Shown: positions 45,245-56,261 of the stretch, in pieces
How positions within the stretch are numbered: position 1 is the stretch's first letter
Layout of the letters: each line of letters begins with the position of its first letter
Source of the DNA: Cladobotryum mycophilum
Taxonomy: Eukaryota; Ascomycota; Sordariomycetes; Hypocreales; Hypocreaceae
Assembly: GCA_036429605.1 (NCBI GenBank)
Contig: JAVFKD010000016.1
Span: 3,720,001 to 3,784,000, forward strand
Reading direction: 5' to 3'
DNA: 64,000 bases
Translations under genes and position numbers: made by a program
The notes under the pieces: generated by a model
Databases searched by the model: none
Seen by the model: the letters and a program-made list of their open reading frames with translations, nothing else
What the model was told of the DNA's origin: nothing

Positions 45245-46923
45245 ATGTTGGCACTTCTCGTGAGCGGCTCGAGGCGTCCCATGTCCATTGTGGGCGTAGC
45301 ATTTCTATTCTCTACGCTGGTTTTGCTTCTCATTGCATCCGTGAGCTGCTATCTCATTAACATATATATATACTTGAACTAGACGGTTCCGTACTGACAG
45401 ACATAACAATCAAGGTTATCCGACAACATAGTTCTAGTATACTAAGAGGAACATGGCCGACAGGTGTTCAACGATCTGATTCATCGTCCGCGACACAGGA
45501 GAAACTATCAGGAGATGCAACAAGAAACATTCATATTCTTCTACCGGCAACGCAGAGTAATGTCAACCTTTGCAAGACGTTGCTCACCATGACCATCCTA
45601 GGCTATCCCAATCCTCATCTTGTAGCTTGGGAGGACAAGGATGATTCCCGTGGTCTGCTGGGCGGGGGCTCTCATTTCGCCAAGATTACGAGGACCCTCG
45701 AGTACATCAACGATGCCGAACGTCGCAAGCAGCCGGGATTCGACGACGAACTTGTCTTTATGCTAGATGCGTACGATATATGGTTCCAGCTGCCTCTCGA
45801 TATCCTGCTATCTCGGTATAATGGCATCGTCGCAGAGGAGAATGCGCGAGTTGCTCATCGTATGGGTCGAGCCTACTCCAAAGAAGGCATCAGCTCAAGG
45901 GTTGTGTTTGGCGCCGGGAAACGATGTGCGCCCAATCTGCTTCACAGCGTTTCATGCTACCCTGTTCCGGAATCCCCGCTGCCGGACGACCTCTACGGCG
46001 GCAACACGGACACTCTAATAGGGATGAACCAGTGGAGCAGTTTTCGCACTCGGTATCTGAACTCGGGATACCTCATTGGACCTGTTGGCGAGATGCGGCG
46101 TGTACTGGAGCGCGCCAAGGCCAAGTTGGAGGAGTGTATTGAACGGAAAGGTGCTGGGTTTGACGACGGCTCGGGGGCTTCCGATTTTTGTTACCATGGC
46201 AGTGATCAGAGCATCTTTGTCGAAATGTTTGGCGAGCAAGAGTTTCATCGAGAAGTCATGCGTCGCCATCACAGGAATGGTTTGGATGACCTTTTAGATA
46301 AAGTCATCCCCAACCGAGCCGGCGCTCTCCCGCCTCCGACAAACGTCCAGAACGCGCCGGTGCTGGACCGTCTCGACCCGGGATTCACGCATCAGATGGT
46401 CAACAAGACATATCTCCCCGGGAAGCCCCTCGAGTTCGGCATTGCTCTGGACTACTGGTCGTTGCTGGGCCACCAAACGTCCAATGCCCTCACAGACGGG
46501 CGGTACATTCGTCAGAACCGGCCGCTTGAGCCACAAGTAGGCAAGCAGGGCTTCTACGAGTGCAAGGCCAAGGCGCCGATACTGAAGGACTTGCCTACAG
46601 AACCTCTCGAATGGCTGGGTCATGGCGAGCCGAATAGATGGGAGGCGATGCCCTTGTATACGGAGATATGCACTGGCAGCGTACCAATCATGATCCATCA
46701 CAACTCGGTTTACAAAGAACAACGCGAACTACAGTGGAATCAAACGTGGTGGCACGGCCGGTCGAGGGCGCTACTCGACGAGCGGCGCAGAACCGGCGCG
46801 CTACAGCTCAGGGATGGGATTCCGACGGATAAGGGCAAGGTGATGAGATGGGAGGAGTTGTGCCCTGCCAGTGTAGAGCCAGAGCTATTTAGAGATGTCG
46901 AAAGTGGAGAAGGGGCGCATTAA
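45245..46923 (+). CDS. Type II membrane protein with PLOD-like glycosyltransferase domain
   Basis: Exons 45245-45340 and 45415-46923 give 534 aa. Residues 14-32 (SIVGVAFLFSTLVLLLIAS) form a signal anchor, ending exactly at the 74-nt intron. The luminal part has IHILLPATQSNVNLCKTLL, TILGYPNPHLVAWED, a DxxD motif in FMLDAYDIWFQLP (about residues 148-160), VVFGAGKRCAPN, and YLNSGYLIGPVGEMRRVLE followed by SDQSIFVEMFG. This is the order seen in the glycosyltransferase domain of PLOD/GT25-type enzymes and their fungal relatives. Golgi or ER lumen is expected. Acceptor and sugar are unknown. It is intact, with low similarity to yeast proteins that I can recall. Confidence 0.75.
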
Positions 46924-47231
46924 ATTGTGAAGCATTGTATTGGCTGCGGGTATAACTCTGGATTCAAGACGAGGGTTTTACTTTTAGTGATTTTATTGGG
47001 AGTTCAGGCGCATATGTAACTGGGGCATTTGGGACATTACAAGGGGCACAGCAAATTTCATATATGGGAGAGCATTTACAGCATCATGGCAATGATATTT
47101 CTTCTTTTAGACTCCATCAGACATTTTCAAGTAATAATATGTTTTTGGCATTATAGATAGCCATCAGCCAGTATAGGTCCCAATGTATCGCATTCAATTT
47201 TTTGTTAAAACAAAATAAAAATAAAATAAAA
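46924..47231. other. 3' intergenic region
   Basis: A 308-bp spacer between convergent genes, ending in an A-rich AAAATAAAAT tract next to the LCP5 stop. No gene seen. Confidence 0.5.
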
Positions 47232-48343
47232 TTACCTTCTGCTCCCCCTGTCTCGTCGTCCACCCTCCATGACCCTAACCTTCTTACTAAACCTCTCACC
47301 AATCTCCTGGTGTCCGCTCCCCCTCTGCCCATCCGTGGTATCGTGCCCACGCTTCCTGCTCTTCTCCAGCATGGCCCGCACGCCCGACTTGCCCCCTTCC
47401 TTGCGCTTGGTCAACCTGTCGATGCGGTCCACGCCCTCGCCCAGGTCGCGCCACTCCTCGCCGCCAAACTGCATCTGCCCGCGGCCGGCGGCCTTGGCCT
47501 TCTTGGCGAGGTCCTTCTTGGTCTCCTTGGGCAGGCGCACAAAGTTCATCTCCTCGTACTCCTTGCGCTCAGTCTCGTCCTTGCGCTCCTGGGCCGTCTT
47601 CATGCGGCGGCCGCCCTGGACGATGGTGGTGCCGATGCTGGGCTCGGCGATGGGGGCGCCCGAGAGCTCAGAGGCGACGAACTCGTCCATGGTTTGGGAG
47701 CGCATGGGTCGGCGGGCGGCCTTTTCGCGGGGCTGGGTGGTCTCCATGAGTTGGCGCTCGCGTCTGGGTGGTCTGTATACGCCTGATAGTTCGTCCTCGC
47801 GGTGTGTTGGTTTGGCTGTGACGTCGTCGACCATGCCGCCCATGTTTGGTGCGACAGACAGGTTACCCGGTCTGTGAGCCAGGCTAGTTTTGACGTCTTC
47901 CTCGTCCTCGTCTTCCGATCCAGACTGGTCGTCGGAGTCATCGCTGTCTCCCCCGCCAGCTTCTTCTCCAGCATCTTTGCCTTGTGCTTCGCATCCTCTG
48001 CCGTCCTTAGGAACCTCTCAATTGAGAACCGCAGCTTCTCCTCCAAGGGCCGAGCTCCCTTCTCCAGATAGAGCCGCAGCTCGACCAGCTTTGCTCTCAC
48101 GGCCTCATCCAGGCCCTCCTCTTCGTCCTCCTTGGCGCTAGATTTCGAGTTTCGGAGCTTGACGAGGATCAGGAAGACGAGGTTCTGGAGGTAGGACAGT
48201 AGCAGCTCGTTCTTGACGTCGAGGAGGGAGATGCCGTCCTTGGGGTGCTCAATTGTCGAGATCTTGGAGGTTCCCTCTTGCGCCAAGGATAGCGACTGGG
48301 TTAGGGAAGCCAACAAGGCTGGTAATGTTGTCGCTGCAGCCAT
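47232..48343 (-). CDS. LCP5: Sas10/Utp3/C1D-family rRNA processing protein Lcp5 (one-base frameshift)
   Basis: U3 snoRNP-associated factor of the small-subunit processome, related to neuroguidin. The frame from ATG at 48343 gives the Sas10/C1D domain (GISLLDVKNELLLSYLQNLV, FLILVKLRNSK, LVELRLYLEKGARPLEEKLR, then the FLRTAEDAKHKAKM helix). At a five-base run (plus-strand C 47950-47954) it loses frame: one extra G on the sense strand continues into the expected acidic GGDSDDSDDQSGSEDEDEED and on to VYRPPR, DEFVASELSGAP and a basic C-terminus (370 aa). As written the N-terminal frame runs to 47600 in nonsense. An in-frame ATG at 48415 exists, but MAAATTLPALL is the family-like start. Confidence 0.88.
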
Positions 48344-48597
48344 GGCTTGACTGTGTGAGGGTGGTGGGTGATGATTCTTTGACGATGGTAAAATTCCAAA
48401 GACGTAAAGTTCCAAGCGCTATCCAAACTTTTTAGTGGGGCATATACATGGCCCCCACTTGCTGCTGTTTTTATGCTTGATCAGTCTTAGCGTTGGTGAT
48501 ATAAAAAAGATCTCACCCTACCCTGTAGATATAACCGACATTGCGTCCTGGCATCGTCAGCAATCCACACGCTACAGTGGCTTTACAAGTCACTCCA

Positions 48598-48669
48598 TCT
48601 TCCGTAGTATAGTGGTCAGTATACAAGCTTGTCACGCTTGGGACCCGGGTTCAATTCCCGGCGGGAGAG
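48598..48669 (+). tRNA. tRNA-Asp (anticodon GTC)
   Basis: A 72-nt cloverleaf: acceptor TCTTCCG pairs with CGGGAGA (one T-G pair); D arm GTAT...ATAC with AGTGGTCAGT; anticodon arm CAAGC-TTGTCAC-GCTTG giving GTC; T arm CCGGG-TTCAATT-CCCGG; discriminator G. A-box TAGTATAGTGG and B-box GGTTCAATTCC are present. No intron. It lies about 250 bp upstream of LCP5 in divergent orientation. Confidence 0.95.
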
Positions 48670-50323
48670 CAGCGACCATTTAATGGTTTCTTTTTTTGCC
48701 TGTAGTAATGGTTGATGGATGCAAACTATTGAGTTTTATTTCGTTTTTATTTATTTAATAAATTATCCTGTTGTGGCTACTAATTATACGAATTCTACCC
48801 CCAAACCTAGAGTAGATGAGAAGTTTAGCATGCTGACTGGGGTGGGAAGAAAAGGGAAAAGGGGAACGGTAAGGCCTCAAGACTACCCTATAGGGACAAT
48901 TTCGATATAAATACCCGCATCATGTGGTCTAGTTCACATGGATCATGATATGAAGCCATAATTCACTCAGGGGATATAGATCTTTGGACTATGTTACTAG
49001 ATGTGACTACAATATGCCTAGCACAAGCTATAAATGGCACTTGGGAGAGAATTTTGTGCCGTCAACGACTCCTGAATTGCGTTGGCTCAAAAGGTAGATG
49101 GATAGTCTGACTATTTCCGGATGCTTCTTTCATCTGCAGCATACGTTGGTGCTCCTCGAAGAGCGGCATGCGCCTTGTTTGTCCTTCCTACAGGCGGTTA
49201 ACGTGAATAACATAACGCCCTTGTGCTCTTTCTTCGCGGCATCTAACGTTATGAACCTTTTATCCGATGGGACATGAGTCGTAGCATAATCGCCATTCTT
49301 AAACTACGGCTACACCATCACCACTAGTCTGTTCTTCGTGGCAGTTGGGGGCGCAGCATATTTAGCGGAGGCGTCTTTGGCGTTTATCTCTTCCTACTTG
49401 TCACGCAGCATCCATCTGGCCTTGTATATTGCTTTCTAGTAAGCTACATCGGAGCAGACTGCGGTGAGACATTGTCGGTCGGGATGGTCGTCTGAAACGG
49501 GGAAAGGGGTGAGGCCTGCTGGAGATGAGACATAGCTCTTGATGTTATAAACGCCCGACGGACTCTTCATTGTCAGTTCCTACTGGGAGCCATACAAATA
49601 TAATCCAACGTCTTGGAACCCAAGTCGTCTTCCTATTCTTTACCACTTCTTCTGTATACTCCTTCATAAGTCATCCACCTTGGCCCCCTCACAAGCATCC
49701 GGTGAAAGGTTGCTTCGTCTCATCTTTTGAATTGATGTAGTAAGAGCTCTACTGCCATTGTTATCTTTTCCTCGAATATCTGCACCACACATAAAGCTGA
49801 CGGTGCATATTGAAGCTCAATAAGTTTCCATCTCTTCGAGGACTTTGGGCTATGCAGTTTGCAGAATGAACTTACTTCTGGTCTCCATAATAATAGTTGT
49901 GTCGACTGGGAATTTTATAATATCTATATCTCCAGCCATTGCCCCTGAATTCAATGGAGGGTCGGCCACTTCACATTCATACGTGATATTTAGATTGTTT
50001 TCTATAAGTAAATCTGTCACTGCTTTATCAAGACTCAATTGTTTCACAAGATTAATAGGGGGTTAATCACACGATGCTCCACATTCTCTCAACTCCTACC
50101 AGTCATTATATGTTATGCATACGCTAACAGTTAATTTTTGTGTATTCTTTTATTCAGCATAAGCCTGTCAATAGTAATAAGCTGTCTATTCCTTATCCAT
50201 ATGCTTCCATGTAGGTTTCTTTTTGTTTTCATTCTGTCATGAGATACATATCAGAGAGCAAGATACAAGAGATATGATCTACACAGAGTAGAGATTGTCG
50301 GATATAGTAAAAGATCATTTTGC
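48670..50323. other. 1.65 kb AT-rich region, no gene recognised
   Basis: Only short chance frames on both strands; many stops. It could be old decayed sequence, but I cannot name a source. A T-run just after the tRNA (about 48691-48697) could serve as the Pol III terminator. Confidence 0.5.
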
Positions 50324-51487
50324 TCAACGGCTGAAGAAAGCGCTAACAAAGGCATCTCGAAGATCTTGCAGCTCACGCTTGGAGGTCCGGACCCTATGCT
50401 CAATCTTTTTGTAGGCATCGTCTATACCGTCCGAAGCTGCTCAAAGGGATATCCGTTAGCGACTTTTGTGAGTCTCTCGCCAATGAATGAGGTAACCGAC
50501 TTTCCTGAAACACCTCCCTAATTGGGCGCTCTCCTGCCACATCAACTGGATGGACACAGCCAAGAAGCTCCTTTGCGTAGGCCGCGGCCACCGCAGCAGC
50601 GTGCTTTTGCTAGGCGTCGTTCTTGTGCGAATCGGCGTAGCCGCATATGCCCCGAATCACCAAGCACGGGAAATTGTCCATCAGCCCGGCGGCCTCCATT
50701 TCGACACAGAGAATCCTGCCGCCTAGCTGCTCATTAAGGCGATCCCGAAGTATGCTGTCCTTGATGACTTGGTTGCCGGAAGCTATGAGACCGTAATGGA
50801 CTTGCATCTCTTGGGGCTCCCTCTCTATGATCTTGCTCGTGTCACAAGCCTGGCAGGCCGTCCCGGGTCCAGCCACGTGATGGTAGTCTGGTTGGAATAG
50901 CACATCCTGGAGTGATTCAGAGCGCGCATAGTCATTGGCCAATCTGGGGTATTGCTGAGCCATTTCATCGAGGTAGTCTGGAATCTTTGAACCTGTCATC
51001 TCATGATTGGTTTGCAAGTTGTTCAGTGCGGTCAATATGGAATTAGGTGGATTGTTCAGCGACCCCGTTCTCTCAAATCTGCCCTCTTGCATGGCCTTGC
51101 CTTGGTCCCATTGCACCACGCCTGAGTGCTGACCCCCGGCGTGCTGACCACGACGTCGCCGAGACGCACTTCATTCGACGGGATGCCACCTCCGATTCCA
51201 ACCATGAGGCCTATCTTTATGTTTGGAAAAGTTCTAATCATGGATGTCACGATCGTTGCCGCCGAAATGGTTCCGTATTTTCCTAGAGGTAGGCCTACAA
51301 TGACGATGTTGTGGTGGCCAATGGAGCCAAGAGTGTAAGTGTTGATGTCGTTTGCCGGCTTTGGTAGGTTGCCGTGTCTCCTGTCCAGCATGGCCGTCGC
51401 TGCTATCTGCTCTTTTGGTAGAGCGCAGATCCATCCCACATTGTAATCTGCGTAAGTTTTGGTCTCGATCTCGGTCTCGGCAGCCAT
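50324..51487 (-). pseudogene. Nucleoside-phosphorylase-domain protein, interrupted
   Basis: PNP/UDP-phosphorylase-type domain as found alone or at the N-terminus of fungal NLR-like proteins. From ATG at 51487: YNVGWICALPKEQIAATAML, then HNIVIVGLPLGKYG, IKIGLMVGIGGGIPSNEVRL and GDVVVSTPG. The frame is then lost at a five-base run (plus-strand C 51133-51137); one more G restores GGQHSGVVQWDQGKAMQEG, FERTGSLNNPPNSI, CVEMEAAGLMDNFPCLVIRG and ICGYADSHKND. A TAG follows at 50610-50612 where the family usually has Trp (TGG). Beyond it AAAVAAAYAKELLG continues in frame, and a coiled-coil-like end (IDDAYKKIEHRVRTSKREL) is found in another frame before a stop at 50324-50326. The first lesion may be a sequence error; the nonsense codon looks real. 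Confidence 0.8.
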
Positions 51488-53291
51488 TTTGTGCTGATGA
51501 GATGGAATACTTGAGGTAGGGTAACTCAAAACGACAGATATTTTTGATGATCAGGTCACTGTGATGATGGGAAATAGAACATCAACAATAATGTTTGGAA
51601 GGCTATCCAGCATGAGGGGTAATGTTTACAAGCGAATCATATTAACTTGAGGCTTCCATGAAGGATCAAGAGGGTTGAGCATTGTCATTGGGTGTAAATC
51701 TCCACCACCCCCGACACCTGCATGTAAACAGGGCTGGGCTTATACACCCTGGAGCAAGTCAGGCACCAGCCACATATTCTAGTAACTTCTAGCAATCCAT
51801 ATATGTAAATCTCCCATCCTCGGTTATTTCAGGTTGCAGATGGAAGCACTATGATGGTGACAGCACTAGAGGACAAATTTAAGATGAAAAGGAGGAGGGT
51901 CTGGATAGCTAAGATGAGAAACGTATAGTAAGACAGTGCATTCAAGACAGGAAGTTTACCAGCAGGAATATCAGAACTATCAAGTCTCATGCATCAGCTT
52001 AAAAGATGCGATAAATGATAGACACAGTTATGCTACTCTTTCCGGCTCGTCCACGATCAAATCGATATATTCATGACTTCCCATCGTGTATTTTCCCGAA
52101 GCGATCAAATATCCAATATGATACGTATCGCCAGTGAACCAAAAAAACTACTCATGTGGAACACAGTATTGGCTATTTATTTCCAAAGTCGCTGCGATGG
52201 TAACGTTCTTGTATGATGCGACGGTTGCGGATTGGTTGGATCCTAATCTTCTTCACCCTCTGCCTCCCTCTGCAAACCTTCTATACAGAAGCCGTACTAT
52301 AGGCAAACTAGTGGTTGAAGCTCATCTTGAAGTTAACGAGGGATGCTCTAAACCCACATCAACGGAGGCTCTAGGTTAAGTGCTCGGTGATCCTGGTTTC
52401 TTTGTGTTTGAGAAACGAGTGTAATTTCTCCCATTCATCTACGAGGTTCGTTTCACCATTGTGGTAATGTACCTTCTGTAGGTGGTGATAGTCTGACAGA
52501 AAAATTAGTATATTGCTTTTGAATGATGGGTTAGAGGGTGCAGATATCACGGGGTTTGTCTTTACTTGGCATCGCCGCCCGGGAGCAATTCACAACCATA
52601 AGAATCTAAGCGATCCAGACGGTACTTATTTCGACATGATAAACAAAAAGTTGACGCCGGTATCGCATAATGAATATGTATGACCTTTTAAAGGACTCTG
52701 CTTGGGAGGAGACCTGTATCTCAAGCACAAATGCCGTGACTCTGCGATATGCTCAGTTAGGGGGCATGAGGACATCAGACTTTCATATGATGAGAATGGT
52801 TACCAAGACCAAGACTCATAATTGTCGCACTATATCACAGGCGGATTTCATGCTCTAGATATACAGTGGAATCCTGTTAACCGTCGCCTTGGCATGGAAC
52901 GTTGTGGCTATCAGATGGGAGACAGACTAGAAGTATGGCGAGATTCACTGCAGGTGTGACAAGGAGAGACGATGCAAGGTAAGTGTAGAAAGCAATGGAA
53001 GCCCGTCCTCAATAAATCGTTTCATGTTCACTTAACTCCTATCTCATGCCCAAGTCGGTAGCGTTAGAGGAGTACCTTAGTAGGTACGCAGTTGGCAGCA
53101 GCTGGCGGCTGACAGTTGGTAGCAACCTCGAACCACTATTGAGCTGCTAGCTGCTACTGTAACCCATTCGCTTGCCTGGGGAGAAAACTCTGCACATTCA
53201 GCATGCAGACCCTCAACCCATCACTTTCACCATCCTTCATCGCCTTTCAGAGAGATTTCACAACGCATCCGACGTCTCCAACGAGAGAATA
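51488..53291. other. 1.8 kb intergenic region, no gene recognised
   Basis: Between divergent nucleoside-phosphorylase-like and 2EXR genes. AT-rich, only chance frames on both strands. A GCAGCAGCTGGC-type patch lies at about 53092-53160, just before the 2EXR gene. Confidence 0.5.
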
Positions 53292-54554
53292 ATGGCGAGG
53301 TTCCAGGACCTCCCCTTTGAGCTCCGCCGTGAGATTTGGCGCCTCACTCTTGAGAATCGACGGGTCATCTGCCTTCTCGAAATAAAAAGCCCTGGGATGT
53401 GGTTTACGAGGTTCCCGACCGGTTCGCCAGTTATTCTATATGTGAATCAGGAATCGCGAGCAGAGGGGCTCCGACGTTATACTCGAACCCAAATCAACCG
53501 GCGCTTGGAGCATAATCTTCCTACCGAATGGGCACCCGCAGAGCCTTGCACCGGATTCTTTCTTGATCCCATCTGCGATACTTTAGACATAAGCATCTCG
53601 ACAGTCGACCGTCATATGCCTATGCCATTCGAAGCCTTGGCTTTGGTCCCCATGATTAAGGAATCACGAGTTCAGCATGTTCGACTTCAGCCAGAGCTTT
53701 GGTCACACGTCAACTTTGAGGAAGTCATCAAGACTATTGTGCACGTGACTCGCGTCAAGACGTTGACATTCCATGTTGGAATGTTCTGCAACGTCAACAC
53801 GTCTCAAGGGTTGATGATTCGTATTGTCACAGATCACGGTTTGCCGCGAAAGACTGTGACGTGGAGGATCACGGAAGAGGATGCACTGGTCCGCAACGAT
53901 AATCGAGGCTGGGGATTCGCTCCAGTAAAAGAGGCCTTGATACGAGACGGCGCGATTCATTTCAATCACGACGAAAGATTTGGCCTGCACGAGGTTGCAA
54001 TGTTCTTGGTTGTGCCCAAGGAGGATATGTTCCCTGAAGAATTTATCTGGGCCCTCGCTGCTGGGGCGGCTGATCATCCAGACATTTCGGACGGGTTCCC
54101 ATTCCTCCCAGACGAAGGCACTGCGACGTCTTGGAAGCATAGGATTTTCCAAAACTTAGATGGTGTTTGCCTACCCGATTTCGGTTTCGATGGACTTCAG
54201 CCACCCCATGTCCCTCCTCCGCCACCCGGCATGAGATGCTACACCGATATCACAACCAGCGCAGTAGGTCTCCTCTTGTGGACCCTACTGAATGCAGCAT
54301 CCATTTGGGACCAAGATGATTGGCAAGACCTTGCGTGGTTAATCGAGTGGCAAACCCTATTGATAGATGCCATGGTTTGGGGGAAAGATATTGAATACAG
54401 TGACTTTGAGTCTGACGAGGACCTGCAGCCGCTCGAGAAGCTGGGAGCAGCAGAGGTAGACGCAATTAGGGAGGTGTTGAAAGAACACATGACTTGTTTC
54501 AATCTGTATCCAGTTCTGGCAAAGGCTCCACGGATCAACGATGTTACAGAATAG
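53292..54554 (+). CDS. 2EXR-domain protein (intact paralog 1)
   Basis: Single-exon protein of 420 aa. It begins MARFQDLPFELRREIWRL, the start of the fungal 2EXR domain, which continues with NRRVICLLEI, GSPVILYVNQESRAEGLRRY and GFFLDPICDTLDIS. The rest has no known domain but is shared with the neighbour at 55250-56261 (HVRLQPELWSHVNF; EEDALVRNDNRGWGF; GVCLPDFGFDGLQPP). The 2EXR family is large and fast-evolving in filamentous ascomycetes and its function is unknown. The frame is open further upstream to 53172 but has no ATG there, so 53292 is chosen. Confidence 0.8.
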   Translation: MARFQDLPFELRREIWRLTLENRRVICLLEIKSPGMWFTRFPTGSPVILYVNQESRAEGLRRYTRTQINRRLEHNLPTEWAPAEPCTGFFLDPICDTLDISISTVDRHMPMPFEALALVPMIKESRVQHVRLQPELWSHVNFEEVIKTIVHVTRVKTLTFHVGMFCNVNTSQGLMIRIVTDHGLPRKTVTWRITEEDALVRNDNRGWGFAPVKEALIRDGAIHFNHDERFGLHEVAMFLVVPKEDMFPEEFIWALAAGAADHPDISDGFPFLPDEGTATSWKHRIFQNLDGVCLPDFGFDGLQPPHVPPPPPGMRCYTDITTSAVGLLLWTLLNAASIWDQDDWQDLAWLIEWQTLLIDAMVWGKDIEYSDFESDEDLQPLEKLGAAEVDAIREVLKEHMTCFNLYPVLAKAPRINDVTE

Positions 54555-55249
54555 TTGGCTAAAGGTCAACGCCATCCAAACTCAACGCCTATTCTAGGTA
54601 TTGGGCAATGAGCACGCCTAGTTACATAGCTAGTTTCTATTGAGAGCTTCGGTTGATTTGAGCCTTTGGTGCCTCGTTAGAAAACAGTGTCGTATGCCGC
54701 AGAGTATTGATCATGAGCATCCATATTCAGATAGGGTTCAAGAGAGATGTGTACATCCACAAACAGAGTGAGGATATCCAGACCTCCATGCCATTGACGT
54801 TCCCATCCGTAGGAAGGTTTTATATCCAGAATTATAAGGTATTAGTCTAAATTAGGAGCTGTATGTTCTCTAGATGTGACTCGGCCGTATGGTGGTTATC
54901 AATCGGGGGTCGGCGTGATGCTGTGGTTCACTGGAGCTGGACTGAAGGCAAAGTGATGCAGAACGAATGGATGAACAGCCCAAGGCCTTAAAAGACTTAT
55001 GCAATTGTCTGTTAAGCATTCAATTCCAATGATGAATAATTTGGTGAGTGGCCTGAGGCTACCGTAGAAGGCAACATGTGGCAGGTTGCAGGTGGCAGTT
55101 ATGCCTACCCAAAGCTGCACCTGCCAACCAAGTGCATAAACGTAAAATTCTACAGAAACATCATTCTTGACTTCGCGCAGTTGCTACAAGATCATCGCTT
55201 TTCACAACCATCCTACGTTCAAGTCCAAAAGACCATCTATGACAGAGTC
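54555..55249. other. Spacer between the two 2EXR paralogs
   Basis: About 700 bp without a recognised gene. It separates two tandem paralogs on the same strand and should hold the 3' UTR of the first and the promoter of the second. Confidence 0.5.
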
Positions 55250-56261
55250 ATGGAAAGATTTAATCAGCTCCCCGCTGAGATTCGTCTTTGCATTTGGCGC
55301 CTCCCCTCATGATACCTCGCCGAGCGGGCGTCCTACTGGGCTCTTCCTTGATCCCGTTCGGGATGTGCTCGATTTCACCATCAATGAGCCCGAGAGCTCA
55401 TCATCAGAGCGGTTTGATGCCGGGGCGCTCGCCGACATCGTATCCCAATGTCGAGCCCGGCACGTTCGACTACAGCCAGAATTCTGGAAACATGCCGCCT
55501 TCCCAGGAGTGGTCGAGACCATCATGGCCGCCACTTCAGTAAAGACTTTGACCCCTTACCAGCACCACACCCCCGTCGATAATTGTAATCTCATGTTTCG
55601 CATAGTCAGAGACAGCAATCTGCCAGAGCACCCTGTGGTGTGGGCGATTGATGAAGAAGATGCAGAAGTCCGTAACGACAACCGATTTTGGGGGTTTTCG
55701 CCTGTTAGTGAGACACTGGTACAACATGGTGCGGTGAACTTCAACATTCGGGAGCAATTTGATGTTCTTGGTTTGACAACATTCCTCGTTGTCGATGACG
55801 GGTCGTTTCCAGACGAGTTTATATGGGGGTTTGCGGCCACTAGAATTAACTCATGGGGCGATATCACACAACTGCCGTCAGGCGAGGATATAGACAGCTG
55901 GAAAGCCAGTCTTTTTACGCATATTGATGGAGTTTGCTTCCAAGACTTTGGCTTTGACGGAGCCCAGCCACCTCCAGGATGGGATACGGATTGGGGTATC
56001 GATCTCACAACAGACACAATTGCGCTCGCTACGTGGGTACTACTGAATCATGGAGTCCCTGTAGTTGGACTGGAACACCTTTTCCCCTGGTTTGCGAGTT
56101 TGCAAATAGGGTGGATTGACGCAATACTTTGGGGGAAGAGTATCGAGTGCAATGGATTGCAGGTTGATGAACTGCGACCGCTGGACAGGCTAGGAGAGGC
56201 AGAGCGGGAGGTCATCGAAACCATACTGAGACAACATACGGCCGGCGTAGAACTGGACTAG
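55250..56261 (+). pseudogene. 2EXR-domain paralog 2 with internal deletion
   Basis: Starts MERFNQLPAEIRLCIWRL, matching paralog 1, but the frame ends two codons later at TGA (about 55310). In another frame it resumes with TGLFLDPVRDVLDFTI, matching GFFLDPICDTLDIS of paralog 1, and continues to 56261 with HVRLQPEFWKHAAF, DEEDAEVRNDNRFWGFSPVS and GVCFQDFGFDGAQPP. About 75 codons of the 2EXR core are missing and the junction is out of frame. No intron borders span it. Expression of a truncated protein from a downstream ATG cannot be excluded, but it would lack 2EXR. Confidence 0.82.

Noticed and set aside
48670..50323. Possible transposon relic in AT-rich DNA after the tRNA
   Set aside because: tRNA-flanking DNA is a common insertion site, but I found no inverted termini, target duplication or transposase-like text.
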